Source of the DNA: Sutcliffiella horikoshii
GTDB lineage: Bacteria > Bacillota > Bacilli > Bacillales > Bacillaceae_I
NCBI RefSeq assembly: GCF_002157855.1
Contig: NZ_CP020880.1
Coordinates: forward strand, 992,001-1,056,000
Reading direction: 5' to 3'
DNA length: 64,000 nucleotides
The position numbers and the translations under genes were made by a program. The notes under the pieces were generated by a model that was given only the letters and a program-made list of their open reading frames with translations, had not been told where the DNA came from and made no database searches. Positions within the stretch are counted from its first letter, which is position 1. Each line of letters starts with the position of its first letter. Of this stretch, positions 56,816-64,000 are shown piece by piece.

Positions 56816-59169
56816 CGAAAATGCTTGCTGTTTTGCTGTGTGTTGCTTTAATATTTCCTGCAAAAAGCGGATATGCAAAACCTTCCCATGTCCATCATAC
56901 AGACTTAAAGGAATTGCTCGTCCTTAATGGGCAGCTCGAAGGTGAGTTCAGTGCAGAGGTAAAAGATTATATTGTGAAAACAGACGAAGACAAACTGATG
57001 TTGTTGATTACTCCTTTAGCTGTTAATGCCAAGGTGGCAGTAAACGGTGAAAAAGTGAACCATCGCAAAGTAGTGGAGGTTGAGTTGCCGTCAAGTAAGG
57101 TGAGGATACAAATCGATGTTTCCACTCCAAAGGGCTTAAAGGATACGTACACTCTATTTATTGAAAAAGGTCCAGATTATGATTTGAAAGATGTTACGCT
57201 GTTTCAAAACGGGGATGGATCCGTCATTGAAGATTATCAACTGGGGTTTCAAAAGGCGGAAGCGATGGATGGTGTAAAGGCGTATTTGATGTTCTATTCC
57301 AAAAAGGATTTTTATGAAGTTTGGGACTATATGAACGGATTGACAGTGGAACAAATTGATCAACATCTGACCTCTCAGGAAGAGGGAGAGAATAAGGACA
57401 AACTTTATAAAATTTCCAATCTGAGCTACGCGGATGGAGTGGGAAATACCTTTAGATCTGGGCAGGTAGATGTGATCACTGGTAAGCCCTTGAATGTAGG
57501 CGATTATCATGCATATGCAGCAACACTTGGAGAGGATGGAGTCTTGGGAATGACAGAGGCAGACAGAACCATCAGCATTAATCCTTATCCTACTAATCTA
57601 GAGCTGTTAGGTAGCGGGAAAAATATTGAGAATTACTCAGTGAGTTTTGAACAAGCAGATGACGAAAAAGTCACTCACTATTTCTTATCCTACTCTTCAA
57701 AAGGACTGACGAAACTCGTTGAGCCTCTTATAAGTGGAGGGGATTTAGAATTCCTTGAAGAATTGCAACTCGAAAATAGAGGAAAGTTACTATCAATAAA
57801 TGAAATTGGGAATAAACCGGTGTCCTTTGCACCTGATCAAAAAACGATTGAGGGCGATACACTAGGTAATGAGCTATATTATGCCTATGTGACAGCAGTG
57901 AGTGAAGAAAAAGTTCTTGGATCTAGTAAATCTATTAAAATGATTAATACGAACACGATGCCAGTACCTTTGGAAACTATCGGGGACGGTGATGGAACCT
58001 TGCTTCCTGCTGGAGGTGCGACAAGGGATACGGATGCATATTTCAATGCAATTCGAGAAGCGGCAGGTGTCGAGCGCCCGAGAATCGCTATTTTTAATAG
58101 TTCCAGAGATTCGGTAGACGTTGCATATGACCATTTTCATCTTGATGATGGACCATATTTAGCCCTTGAAACGGAATTTAGGAACAGAGGCTTTGAACCG
58201 GTGTATATACCGCTTGCAATAGACACTTTCGACTTTGTCGCCTATGACGAGTATTTCGTTAATCTTGTGAAAAGCAGTCATGCAGTCATGCTTCAAGGAG
58301 GAGACCAGATGAAGCATGCAAGGTCGTTGCTTGAAGATGATGGAACACCGACTCCTCTCCTGGAAGCGATCCAATACGTCCACGATAATGGTGGGGTGGT
58401 AGCCGGGACAAGTGCAGGTGCACATGTGATGAGTAACCCGATGTTTGGTGTTGGGAGAAGTTTTGAAGCCTTAGTCATCAATGATACTGAAGTGAAAACC
58501 GTCGCTGATGTACCGCTGACAGGCTTTCTTGATCCAACCCTTAAAGACAACAATTTTCAGATACCAGGGCTTGGCCTTGTTGAAAACATCCTGACCGATA
58601 CGCACTTTGATATGCGTGGTAGACTTGGCCGGTTACTTGTCGCTATGCGAGATACAGGCCATGAAATTGGAGTAGGCTTGGATGAAGGGACAGCTCTTAA
58701 ATTAAATGGAGATATAGGGGAAGTTGTTGGGGAGAACGGTGTATGGATCCTTGATGCAAGTGGTGCAACCTTCAATGGAAAAGCTGCAACACTAGGATTT
58801 GAAGTAGATGATGTCACCGTGCATTACTTGACTGAAGGAGATACTTTCAACATGGTCACGAAAGAAGTCGTCCCTGCTGAAACTAAACAAAAAGTGAATC
58901 GAAGTGAAATTCCACTATACCAAAGCCCTAATCTATTCGGCGGAGAGTATGAATCTACCAAATCCCTGCTATTTTTTGCTAAGAGCTCGGAAACAGAACA
59001 GGTGACCAAAATAAAAGGTGATGCATCTGACCCAGTATTTGCGTTACAATGGGCAAAGGATGATATTTCAAAATACTACCAAAGTGATGAAGATTATACT
59101 CCTGATTCCTTAGCAACTTATAAAAAAGGAACGGTCACCAATATTCGATTATCTCTTTGGGTGGACTAG
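56788..59169 (+). CDS. Secreted multidomain cyanophycinase-family (S51) peptidase
   Basis: 793 aa. Signal peptide residues 1-30, cleavage likely after GYA. Residues 40-127 look like a cadherin-like beta-sandwich domain (LKELLVLNGQLEGEFSAEV). Two homologous repeats of about 125 residues follow (134-265, 268-388). The S51 domain starts near 398: GGATRDTDAYFNAI, QGGDQ (503-507), the nucleophile Ser542 in GTSAGAH, THFDMRGRLGRL (605-616) and GVGLDEGTAL (628-637), all cyanophycinase-type blocks. About 100 further residues end the protein. Cyanophycinases cut cyanophycin into beta-Asp-Arg dipeptides. Secretion and the linked transporter suggest degradation of an outside polymer; the exact substrate is inferred. 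Confidence 0.88.
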   Translation: MFRKQWKRLTKMLAVLLCVALIFPAKSGYAKPSHVHHTDLKELLVLNGQLEGEFSAEVKDYIVKTDEDKLMLLITPLAVNAKVAVNGEKVNHRKVVEVELPSSKVRIQIDVSTPKGLKDTYTLFIEKGPDYDLKDVTLFQNGDGSVIEDYQLGFQKAEAMDGVKAYLMFYSKKDFYEVWDYMNGLTVEQIDQHLTSQEEGENKDKLYKISNLSYADGVGNTFRSGQVDVITGKPLNVGDYHAYAATLGEDGVLGMTEADRTISINPYPTNLELLGSGKNIENYSVSFEQADDEKVTHYFLSYSSKGLTKLVEPLISGGDLEFLEELQLENRGKLLSINEIGNKPVSFAPDQKTIEGDTLGNELYYAYVTAVSEEKVLGSSKSIKMINTNTMPVPLETIGDGDGTLLPAGGATRDTDAYFNAIREAAGVERPRIAIFNSSRDSVDVAYDHFHLDDGPYLALETEFRNRGFEPVYIPLAIDTFDFVAYDEYFVNLVKSSHAVMLQGGDQMKHARSLLEDDGTPTPLLEAIQYVHDNGGVVAGTSAGAHVMSNPMFGVGRSFEALVINDTEVKTVADVPLTGFLDPTLKDNNFQIPGLGLVENILTDTHFDMRGRLGRLLVAMRDTGHEIGVGLDEGTALKLNGDIGEVVGENGVWILDASGATFNGKAATLGFEVDDVTVHYLTEGDTFNMVTKEVVPAETKQKVNRSEIPLYQSPNLFGGEYESTKSLLFFAKSSETEQVTKIKGDASDPVFALQWAKDDISKYYQSDEDYTPDSLATYKKGTVTNIRLSLWVD

Positions 59170-59196
59170 GATGAAAAACTGAAGGAGACTTCTTAC

Positions 59197-60366
59197 ATGA
59201 TTAAGTTATTAAAAAACGGGACCGTTTACAGTCCTGATTATCTAGGAAAAAAAGATATACTAATTGTCGATAAAAGGATTGCGGCAATAGAGGATAACAT
59301 TCAATTTGAAGAATCAGCACATATTGAAGTGCTTGATGTAACAGGTCAACTTATCGTACCGGGCTTCATTGATAATCATGTCCACATCATGGGCGGCGGA
59401 GGAGAAGGCAGCTACCGGACCCGCACCCCTGAACTTGTATTGTCGGATGCGATTAAAGGCGGGATCACAACCCTTGTTGGAGTCATTGGCACAGATGGTA
59501 CCACCCGGACAATGACAAGCCTTATAGCAAAAGCTAAAGCGTTAAAAGAGGAAGGTATCAGTTGTTATGTTCACACAGGTTCCTATCAGGTTCCTGTTAA
59601 AACGCTAACTGGAATGATTGAAGATGACTTAATATTAATAGAAGAGATAATCGGAGTCGGGGAGATAGCGATTGCCGATCACCGCTCCTCTCAGCCGGGA
59701 TATGAGGATATCGCCAAAATTGCTGCGGCAGCCCGTGTTGGTGGGATGCTTTCTGGTAAAGCGGGAATTGTAAATATGCATCTAGGAGATAGCGAGAGTA
59801 AGCTCTCGATTCTCGAAGAAGTCATCGAAAAAACAGATATTCCTATCCGCCAGTTCTTGCCTACACATATCAATCGCAATCGGGAGTTGTTTGAAGCGGG
59901 AATAGAACATGCAAAAAGAGGCGGCTATGTGGACTTTACCACTTCAAGTATTGCCAAGTTTCTTGAACAGGGTGAAACGAAATGCAGTGTGGGCTTGAAA
60001 GTAATGCTCGATAAAGGTGTGCCAATCGGACAGATTACATTCTCTTCAGACGGCCAGGCAAGTTTGCCGGAATTCGATGAGAACGGGGAATTCATCGGTT
60101 TGCAATTGGGTAGGGTCACTTCCTTATTTAAAGAAGTGAAAGATGCCATCTTGGAAGAAGGGGTACAGCCCGCTGATGCATTGAAGGTTATTACAGAGAA
60201 CCCTGCTAAAGTATTGCGCTTAGCTTCCAAAGGGACGCTTGAAGTAGGGAAGGACGCCGATCTGGTTATTTTGAATGAAGCGTCCTATGAAATGGAAGCT
60301 GTCATAGCACTTGGTCAAAAAATGATGTGGAATAAAAAACTGCTTGTAAAAGGAACCTTCGAGTAA
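59197..60366 (+). CDS. iadA: Isoaspartyl (beta-aspartyl) dipeptidase
   Basis: 389 aa, amidohydrolase superfamily, no signal peptide. Hydrolyses beta-aspartyl dipeptides to aspartate plus the second amino acid in the cytoplasm. Motifs: GFIDNHVHIMGGGGEGS (metal ligands His61 and His63), ADHRSSQPGYED, LPTHINRNRELFE and FSSDGQAS (catalytic Asp near 285). At the position of the carbamylated lysine of E. coli IadA (as I recall, in GVKCAISDHRS) this protein has Glu156 (GVGEIAIADHRS). It is 27 nt after the S51 gene and would process its imported products. A terminator follows. Confidence 0.92.
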   Translation: MIKLLKNGTVYSPDYLGKKDILIVDKRIAAIEDNIQFEESAHIEVLDVTGQLIVPGFIDNHVHIMGGGGEGSYRTRTPELVLSDAIKGGITTLVGVIGTDGTTRTMTSLIAKAKALKEEGISCYVHTGSYQVPVKTLTGMIEDDLILIEEIIGVGEIAIADHRSSQPGYEDIAKIAAAARVGGMLSGKAGIVNMHLGDSESKLSILEEVIEKTDIPIRQFLPTHINRNRELFEAGIEHAKRGGYVDFTTSSIAKFLEQGETKCSVGLKVMLDKGVPIGQITFSSDGQASLPEFDENGEFIGLQLGRVTSLFKEVKDAILEEGVQPADALKVITENPAKVLRLASKGTLEVGKDADLVILNEASYEMEAVIALGQKMMWNKKLLVKGTFE

Positions 60367-60377
60367 GCTATAATAGT

Positions 60378-60417
60378 AGAAAAACACTGTTGCCCAAAAG
60401 GACAGTGTTTTTCTATA
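60378..60417 (+). terminator. Terminator between iadA and the activator
   Basis: AGAAAAACACTGT pairs with ACAGTGTTTTTCT around TGCCCAAAAGG. It separates the sigma-54 operon from its presumed activator, which may have its own promoter or depend on readthrough. Confidence 0.85.
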
Positions 60418-60434
60418 GATGGAGGTATGTGGGT

Positions 60435-62504
60435 TTGGGGATGAAAACAAAGGAACTGACGCTATTGGCCGGGTCTGAGGAAACGAGAAGAACATTGGAT
60501 AACCAGTTGAACGAAATCATTGGCGATTTTATCCGGATTCGCAGTTATTCCGTTGATGCCCACAAAGTAACAAAGGTACACAATCAACTGATTATTTTAT
60601 CCTCCCATCTAATTGAGGAGGAAGCCAAAGATTACATCGGTGACAATTGTACCGTATTAGTAGCGAGGCGCATCGTTAACTTTCTTAATATTGACAAAAT
60701 ATACAGTGTGGCAAGAGGCGAGAAAGTCCTTTATGTGAATGATTTTCCGGAAACGGTTCAGGAAGCGATCTCATCCTTTGAGATTCTGGGAATCAATCAT
60801 CTTCAATTAATTCCATATTTTCCTGGCAAAAAGCAAAAAGAACAAATTAAGATAGCTATTACGCCAGGCGAACTCGATCTTGTCCCCCCTTATGTAGAAG
60901 AAGTTATCAATATAGGTCCAAGGCTCATCGATATCACTACCATCATTACGATACTAAATAGATTAGGTCTTCTAGAGGAAAAGCAAGATCAGGTATCTAG
61001 TAAATACATAAGTACGATTACAAGATTAAGCAAAAGACTAGGTGACGCTAACCAGGAAGCAAATAAAATCAGTGATCACCTGAAAAAAGTGGTAAACGGG
61101 GTGAATGACGGGATTCTGGCCATTAATCAGTTGGGCAGAATTACAGTCTTTAATGAAATATTGGAGCGGTTCCTGCGAATTCCAATGAAAAAAGCGATCG
61201 ACCGACATGTCCGCGATGTGATATCTGACCGCACTCTTTATGATTTCATCATGAACAAAAGAGAGGAAGAAGCGGACGGTTATTTTACCATCAATTCTAT
61301 GAACTTTATGGTTCATCGTTTCATGATAGATCCTCAAGGGACCGTCGTCGTCACTTTTAAAGATGCAAGTGAAACAATTGAAATGGAAAAACAATTGAAA
61401 AGAGAATTAGTGAAAAAAGGGTTTTACGGAAAGTATCATTTTGAAGATATAGTAGGCAACCATCCAGAATTATTGAGTACTAAGGAAATAGCCCGCAAGC
61501 TTGCTAAAACAGAATTAACCATCCTCATACAAGGGGAGAGTGGAACAGGGAAAGAGTTGTTTGCCAGCTCCATTCACTATGCCTCTCCTCGTAGCAATGG
61601 ACCATTTCTAGCTGTCAATTTCAGTGCTCTTCCAGAAGATCTTGTGGAAAGTGAACTTTTCGGATATGAAGAAGGTGCATTCTCTGGAGCGAAAAAAGGC
61701 GGAAGAAAGGGTCTTTTTGAACAGGCGAATGGCGGTACCATTTTTTTAGATGAAATTGGAGATATCAGCTTGAAGGTCCAAGCAAGATTGCTTCGGGTCC
61801 TCCAGGAAAAAGAACTGCTCCGCATTGGTGGCAATAAAATAATTCCTGTAGATGTTCGCGTGGTAGCGGCCACAAACAAGGACTTGCTTTCGTTAATGGA
61901 AGAAGGGAAATTCAGGGAGGACTTGTACCATCGGTTAAAAGTCTTATTCTTGCAACTTCCTGCTCTTCGCAAACGAAAGGAAGACATTGCACACCTCATT
62001 CATCACTTCATTCAACAAAGCGATCAACCATCAATTAAGCTGGAAGTTGAAGTGTTAGAGAGACTCAAACATTACAACTGGTACGGAAATATCCGTGAAC
62101 TAAAAAACACCCTCGATTATATGCTCGCAGTATGCGAAGAAAATACGATCAAGGTAGAAGATATTCCGAATGAAGGGTTTTTCCAGCAGGCAAGAAAGAG
62201 CATGAAAGAAGTGGCCGTTACGCTAGAGTCCGCCGAACTTCCGTACATTCAACAAGATTTGAATGAAGAATTGAGCAACCTAGTAGAAATCATCTATCAG
62301 TTACAGCGGACGGGAGAAACGGTCAGCCGAGTGAAAATTTCAGAAGTAACAAGAAGTGGTGGGAGGTTCTTAACTGAGCAGCAAGTACGGTCAAGGCTTG
62401 AAACGTTAGAAAAGATGGGGTTGGTTGAGAAAAAGCGGGGGAGGCAAGGGACGAAGTTGACTGTTTTCGGTGAAAAAACCTTCCATATGAAAAAGAGGCA
62501 GTAA
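60435..62504 (+). CDS. Sigma-54-dependent transcriptional activator
   Basis: 689 aa from TTG 60435 (8 nt after GGAGGT); ATG 60441 is the alternative and is used for numbering. Residues 1-170 are a sensory region I do not recognise. A PAS-like domain is at 215-320. The AAA+ domain has Walker A GESGTGKE (365-372), the sigma-54 contact loop GAFSGA (412-417, canonical GAFTGA) and Walker B GGTIFLDEIGD (431-441). The C-terminal part resembles a winged helix (LTEQQVRSRLETLEKMGLVE), not the usual Fis-type HTH. It very probably activates the promoter at 50527. Confidence 0.93.
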   Translation: MGMKTKELTLLAGSEETRRTLDNQLNEIIGDFIRIRSYSVDAHKVTKVHNQLIILSSHLIEEEAKDYIGDNCTVLVARRIVNFLNIDKIYSVARGEKVLYVNDFPETVQEAISSFEILGINHLQLIPYFPGKKQKEQIKIAITPGELDLVPPYVEEVINIGPRLIDITTIITILNRLGLLEEKQDQVSSKYISTITRLSKRLGDANQEANKISDHLKKVVNGVNDGILAINQLGRITVFNEILERFLRIPMKKAIDRHVRDVISDRTLYDFIMNKREEEADGYFTINSMNFMVHRFMIDPQGTVVVTFKDASETIEMEKQLKRELVKKGFYGKYHFEDIVGNHPELLSTKEIARKLAKTELTILIQGESGTGKELFASSIHYASPRSNGPFLAVNFSALPEDLVESELFGYEEGAFSGAKKGGRKGLFEQANGGTIFLDEIGDISLKVQARLLRVLQEKELLRIGGNKIIPVDVRVVAATNKDLLSLMEEGKFREDLYHRLKVLFLQLPALRKRKEDIAHLIHHFIQQSDQPSIKLEVEVLERLKHYNWYGNIRELKNTLDYMLAVCEENTIKVEDIPNEGFFQQARKSMKEVAVTLESAELPYIQQDLNEELSNLVEIIYQLQRTGETVSRVKISEVTRSGGRFLTEQQVRSRLETLEKMGLVEKKRGRQGTKLTVFGEKTFHMKKRQ

Positions 62505-62535
62505 GTGGAATCATTCATCCACTTACTGCCTTTCC
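62497..62535 (+). terminator. Terminator of the activator gene
   Basis: GGCAGTAAGTGGA pairs with TCCACTTACTGCC around ATCATTCA, then TTTCC. The stop codon lies in the first arm. Confidence 0.85.
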
Positions 62536-62536
62536 T

Positions 62537-62660
62537 GTTGATTTCCGTTTCAGGCGCTTCGCTTGCCTGCGGGCGGTCCGTGAGCCTCCTCACAACGCTT
62601 CAGGGGTCTCACCTGTCCCTTCCTCCCGCGGGCGTCTGCGCGCCTTCGACTTCAATCAAC
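62537..62660. repeat. Dispersed GC-rich intergenic repeat, copy 4
   Basis: Begins GTTGATTTCCGTTTCAGGCG and ends CTTCAATCAAC, a terminal inverted repeat like that of copy 3. The inner blocks GTGAGCCTCCTC and GGGGTCTCACCTG match the same blocks in copies 1 and 3. Confidence 0.85.
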
Positions 62661-62688
62661 TTAAGATATGCTTTTCCTATAAACTACG

Positions 62689-62871
62689 TTAAACGCCCAT
62701 CTTTCTTCTGGTGTTGCTTGGTTTTTTTGTTTGCTGGCTTTTCATTTTTTGTGTTCCTTGTGCTCCGTTGAAGTTTCCTTTGCCGCCTGCTGCCTGCTTC
62801 TTTTTGTTTTCTAATTGCTTTTTCATCGCTTCTTGCAGACTGATTTTCTTTGGTTCATTGCTTTCTGACAT
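62689..62871 (-). CDS. Small basic protein of 60 aa
   Basis: ATG 62871 with SD AGGAGGAA. Sequence MSESNEPKKISLQEAMKKQL, then a Lys/Gln/Gly-rich, probably disordered body ending KKPSNTRRKMGV. The N-terminal third may form an amphipathic helix. I recall similar short proteins in other Bacillus genomes but no function. No hairpin terminator; repeat copy 4 lies 28 bp beyond its end. Confidence 0.65.
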   Translation of the reverse strand: MSESNEPKKISLQEAMKKQLENKKKQAAGGKGNFNGAQGTQKMKSQQTKKPSNTRRKMGV

Positions 62872-63227
62872 ATAGCTTCCTCCTAATGGTCCATATTAGT
62901 AAATTTAGTATAAACCATTTCTGCAAAGAAAGGTAATAAGAATTTACTGGGTATCTATAGAAAGATTAATTTTTTGAAAATAGAGAAAGTATGTAATTCA
63001 ATAATTATTGTTGAAACTATCTTAGTATAGTGATAAAGTTATAAAAGTATTATATAACACTTGTGGATTTTACAAACTGGTCTGTAATAATAACAGATTT
63101 AGTGATAAAAGTATTTAATAGGAAAACTTTAAAGCTTTTCTATTAAATATTTTTATAGGAAACAAATATTGGAAGCGTTACCAAAAATACAAATGTGTAA
63201 GAATCTTAAAGAAAAGGTGTGAACAGC
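62872..63227. promoter_or_regulatory. Upstream region of the AGCS symporter
   Basis: 356 bp of AT-rich DNA without an ORF. It contains the cre site at 63170-63183. No single promoter stands out. Confidence 0.5.
63170..63183. promoter_or_regulatory. cre-like site before the AGCS symporter
   Basis: TGGAAGCGTTACCA matches the cre consensus at 12 of 14, including the central CG. It lies 44 bp before the start codon, probably downstream of the promoter, which would mean CcpA repression. Confidence 0.55.
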
Positions 63228-64000
63228 ATGATAGACACAATTATTGAATGGAGTAATGAAATTCTTTGGTCATATGTTCTTATTGCACTATTGGTTGGCC
63301 TTGGAATTTATTTTTCTTTGAAATCAAAATTTGTTCAATTTACACAGTTGGGCGAGATGTTTCGGTTATTAAAAGAAAGCCCAACATCAAATGAAGCTAA
63401 AAAGAGAGTGTCCTCTTTTGGTGCATTCTGTATCAGTGCGGCAACTAGAATTGGTACAGGTAACCTTGCCGGTGTGGCGATCGCCATCTCGCTTGGAGGA
63501 CCTGGTGCCGTATTTTGGATGTGGGTGGTTGCTCTATTTGGCGCTTCCTTAAGTTTTATTGAAAGTACACTTGCACAGGTGTATAAAGTAAGGGATAAGA
63601 GTGGCTTTAAAGGTGGTCCTGCTTACTATATGCAAAAGGCAATGGGAGCCCGTTGGATGGGTATTCTATTCGCTGTCTTGATCACTTTTTGCTTTGGATT
63701 GGCATTTACATCTGTCCAAGCAAACACCATTACCGTTGCATTTAATGAAGCATTTGGAGTGAATCGTTTAGTGCTCGGGTTAGTTCTCACAGCAATCGTA
63801 GCAATGGTTATCTTTGGAGGAGTAAAAAGAATTGCCAAGGTATCGCAAGTTGTTGTACCAGTTATGGCTGTTTCTTATTTATTGCTTGCGCTATATGTTA
63901 TTGCAATTAACATTGGAGAAGTACCAGGATTGATCGGCGTCATCGTTTCAAGTGCCTTCGGTCTGAACGAAGCCGTAGCCGGCGGTATTGGTGCTGCCAT
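63228..64000 (+). CDS. Sodium:alanine/glycine symporter, AGCS family (3' end outside the window)
   Basis: 257 codons visible from ATG 63228 (SD AAAGGTG). Family blocks: SSFGAFCISAATRIGTGNLA (AGCS signature), GPGAVFWMWVVALFGASLSF and GFKGGPAYYM. The protein takes up alanine or glycine with Na+. About seven membrane segments are visible; the rest is missing. A cre site in front suggests carbon catabolite control. Confidence 0.9.
   Translation, partial: MIDTIIEWSNEILWSYVLIALLVGLGIYFSLKSKFVQFTQLGEMFRLLKESPTSNEAKKRVSSFGAFCISAATRIGTGNLAGVAIAISLGGPGAVFWMWVVALFGASLSFIESTLAQVYKVRDKSGFKGGPAYYMQKAMGARWMGILFAVLITFCFGLAFTSVQANTITVAFNEAFGVNRLVLGLVLTAIVAMVIFGGVKRIAKVSQVVVPVMAVSYLLLALYVIAINIGEVPGLIGVIVSSAFGLNEAVAGGIGAA

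Overview
The window comes from a low-GC Gram-positive spore-former of the family Bacillaceae. Evidence: the perR-ygzB-ygxA-rRNA-tRNA block has the same order as the rrnD/trnD region of Bacillus subtilis, sporulation genes prkA and yhbH are present, ribosome binding sites are strong AGGAGG types, and there are CcpA- and PerR-type operators.

Layout. 1-2037: N-terminal part of glutamate synthase (minus), with an unusual pseudoknotted leader and a perfect cre site upstream. 2394-3689: gsaB. 3896-6524: three-gene ABC-2 exporter. 6535-12507: potassium channel, small ORF, bcp, AbgT-type transporter, cobalamin adenosyltransferase, perR, ygzB, ygxA. 12600-19573: one rRNA operon (16S, 23S, 5S) followed by 17 tRNA genes. 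19661-28864: queG, B3/4-domain protein, NERD protein, two back-to-back tandem-repeat arrays, a cysteine amidase-like protein, trmL, prkA, yhbH.

28898-42496 is a 13.6-kb module bracketed by a perfect 28-bp direct repeat of the yhbH terminator. It holds a dipeptide-type ABC transporter (oppCBDF order), a two-component system and an SSS-like symporter in one minus-strand run. Divergent from it lie two paralogous solute-binding proteins, two paralogous cytosine-deaminase-like amidohydrolases and a DMT permease. A KinB-like histidine kinase follows. 44100-49961 is a second dipeptide ABC system with the same divergent design.

50529-62504 is the most striking part. A textbook sigma-54 (-24/-12) promoter precedes a solute-binding lipoprotein, permease B, a permease C carrying a ~235-residue extracellular Ig-like insertion, two ATPases, a secreted multidomain cyanophycinase-family (S51) peptidase and an isoaspartyl dipeptidase. 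A sigma-54-dependent activator gene lies at the end. I infer a self-contained system that cuts an extracellular polymer or peptide with beta-aspartyl bonds (cyanophycin is the obvious candidate), imports the dipeptides and hydrolyses them in the cytoplasm. The window closes with a small basic protein and the start of an AGCS sodium/amino-acid symporter carrying a cre site.

Two further patterns stand out. A dispersed ~125-bp GC-rich repeat occurs four times. Two unrelated tandem arrays share an exact 52-bp period, and each is followed on the same strand by a tract almost free of G.
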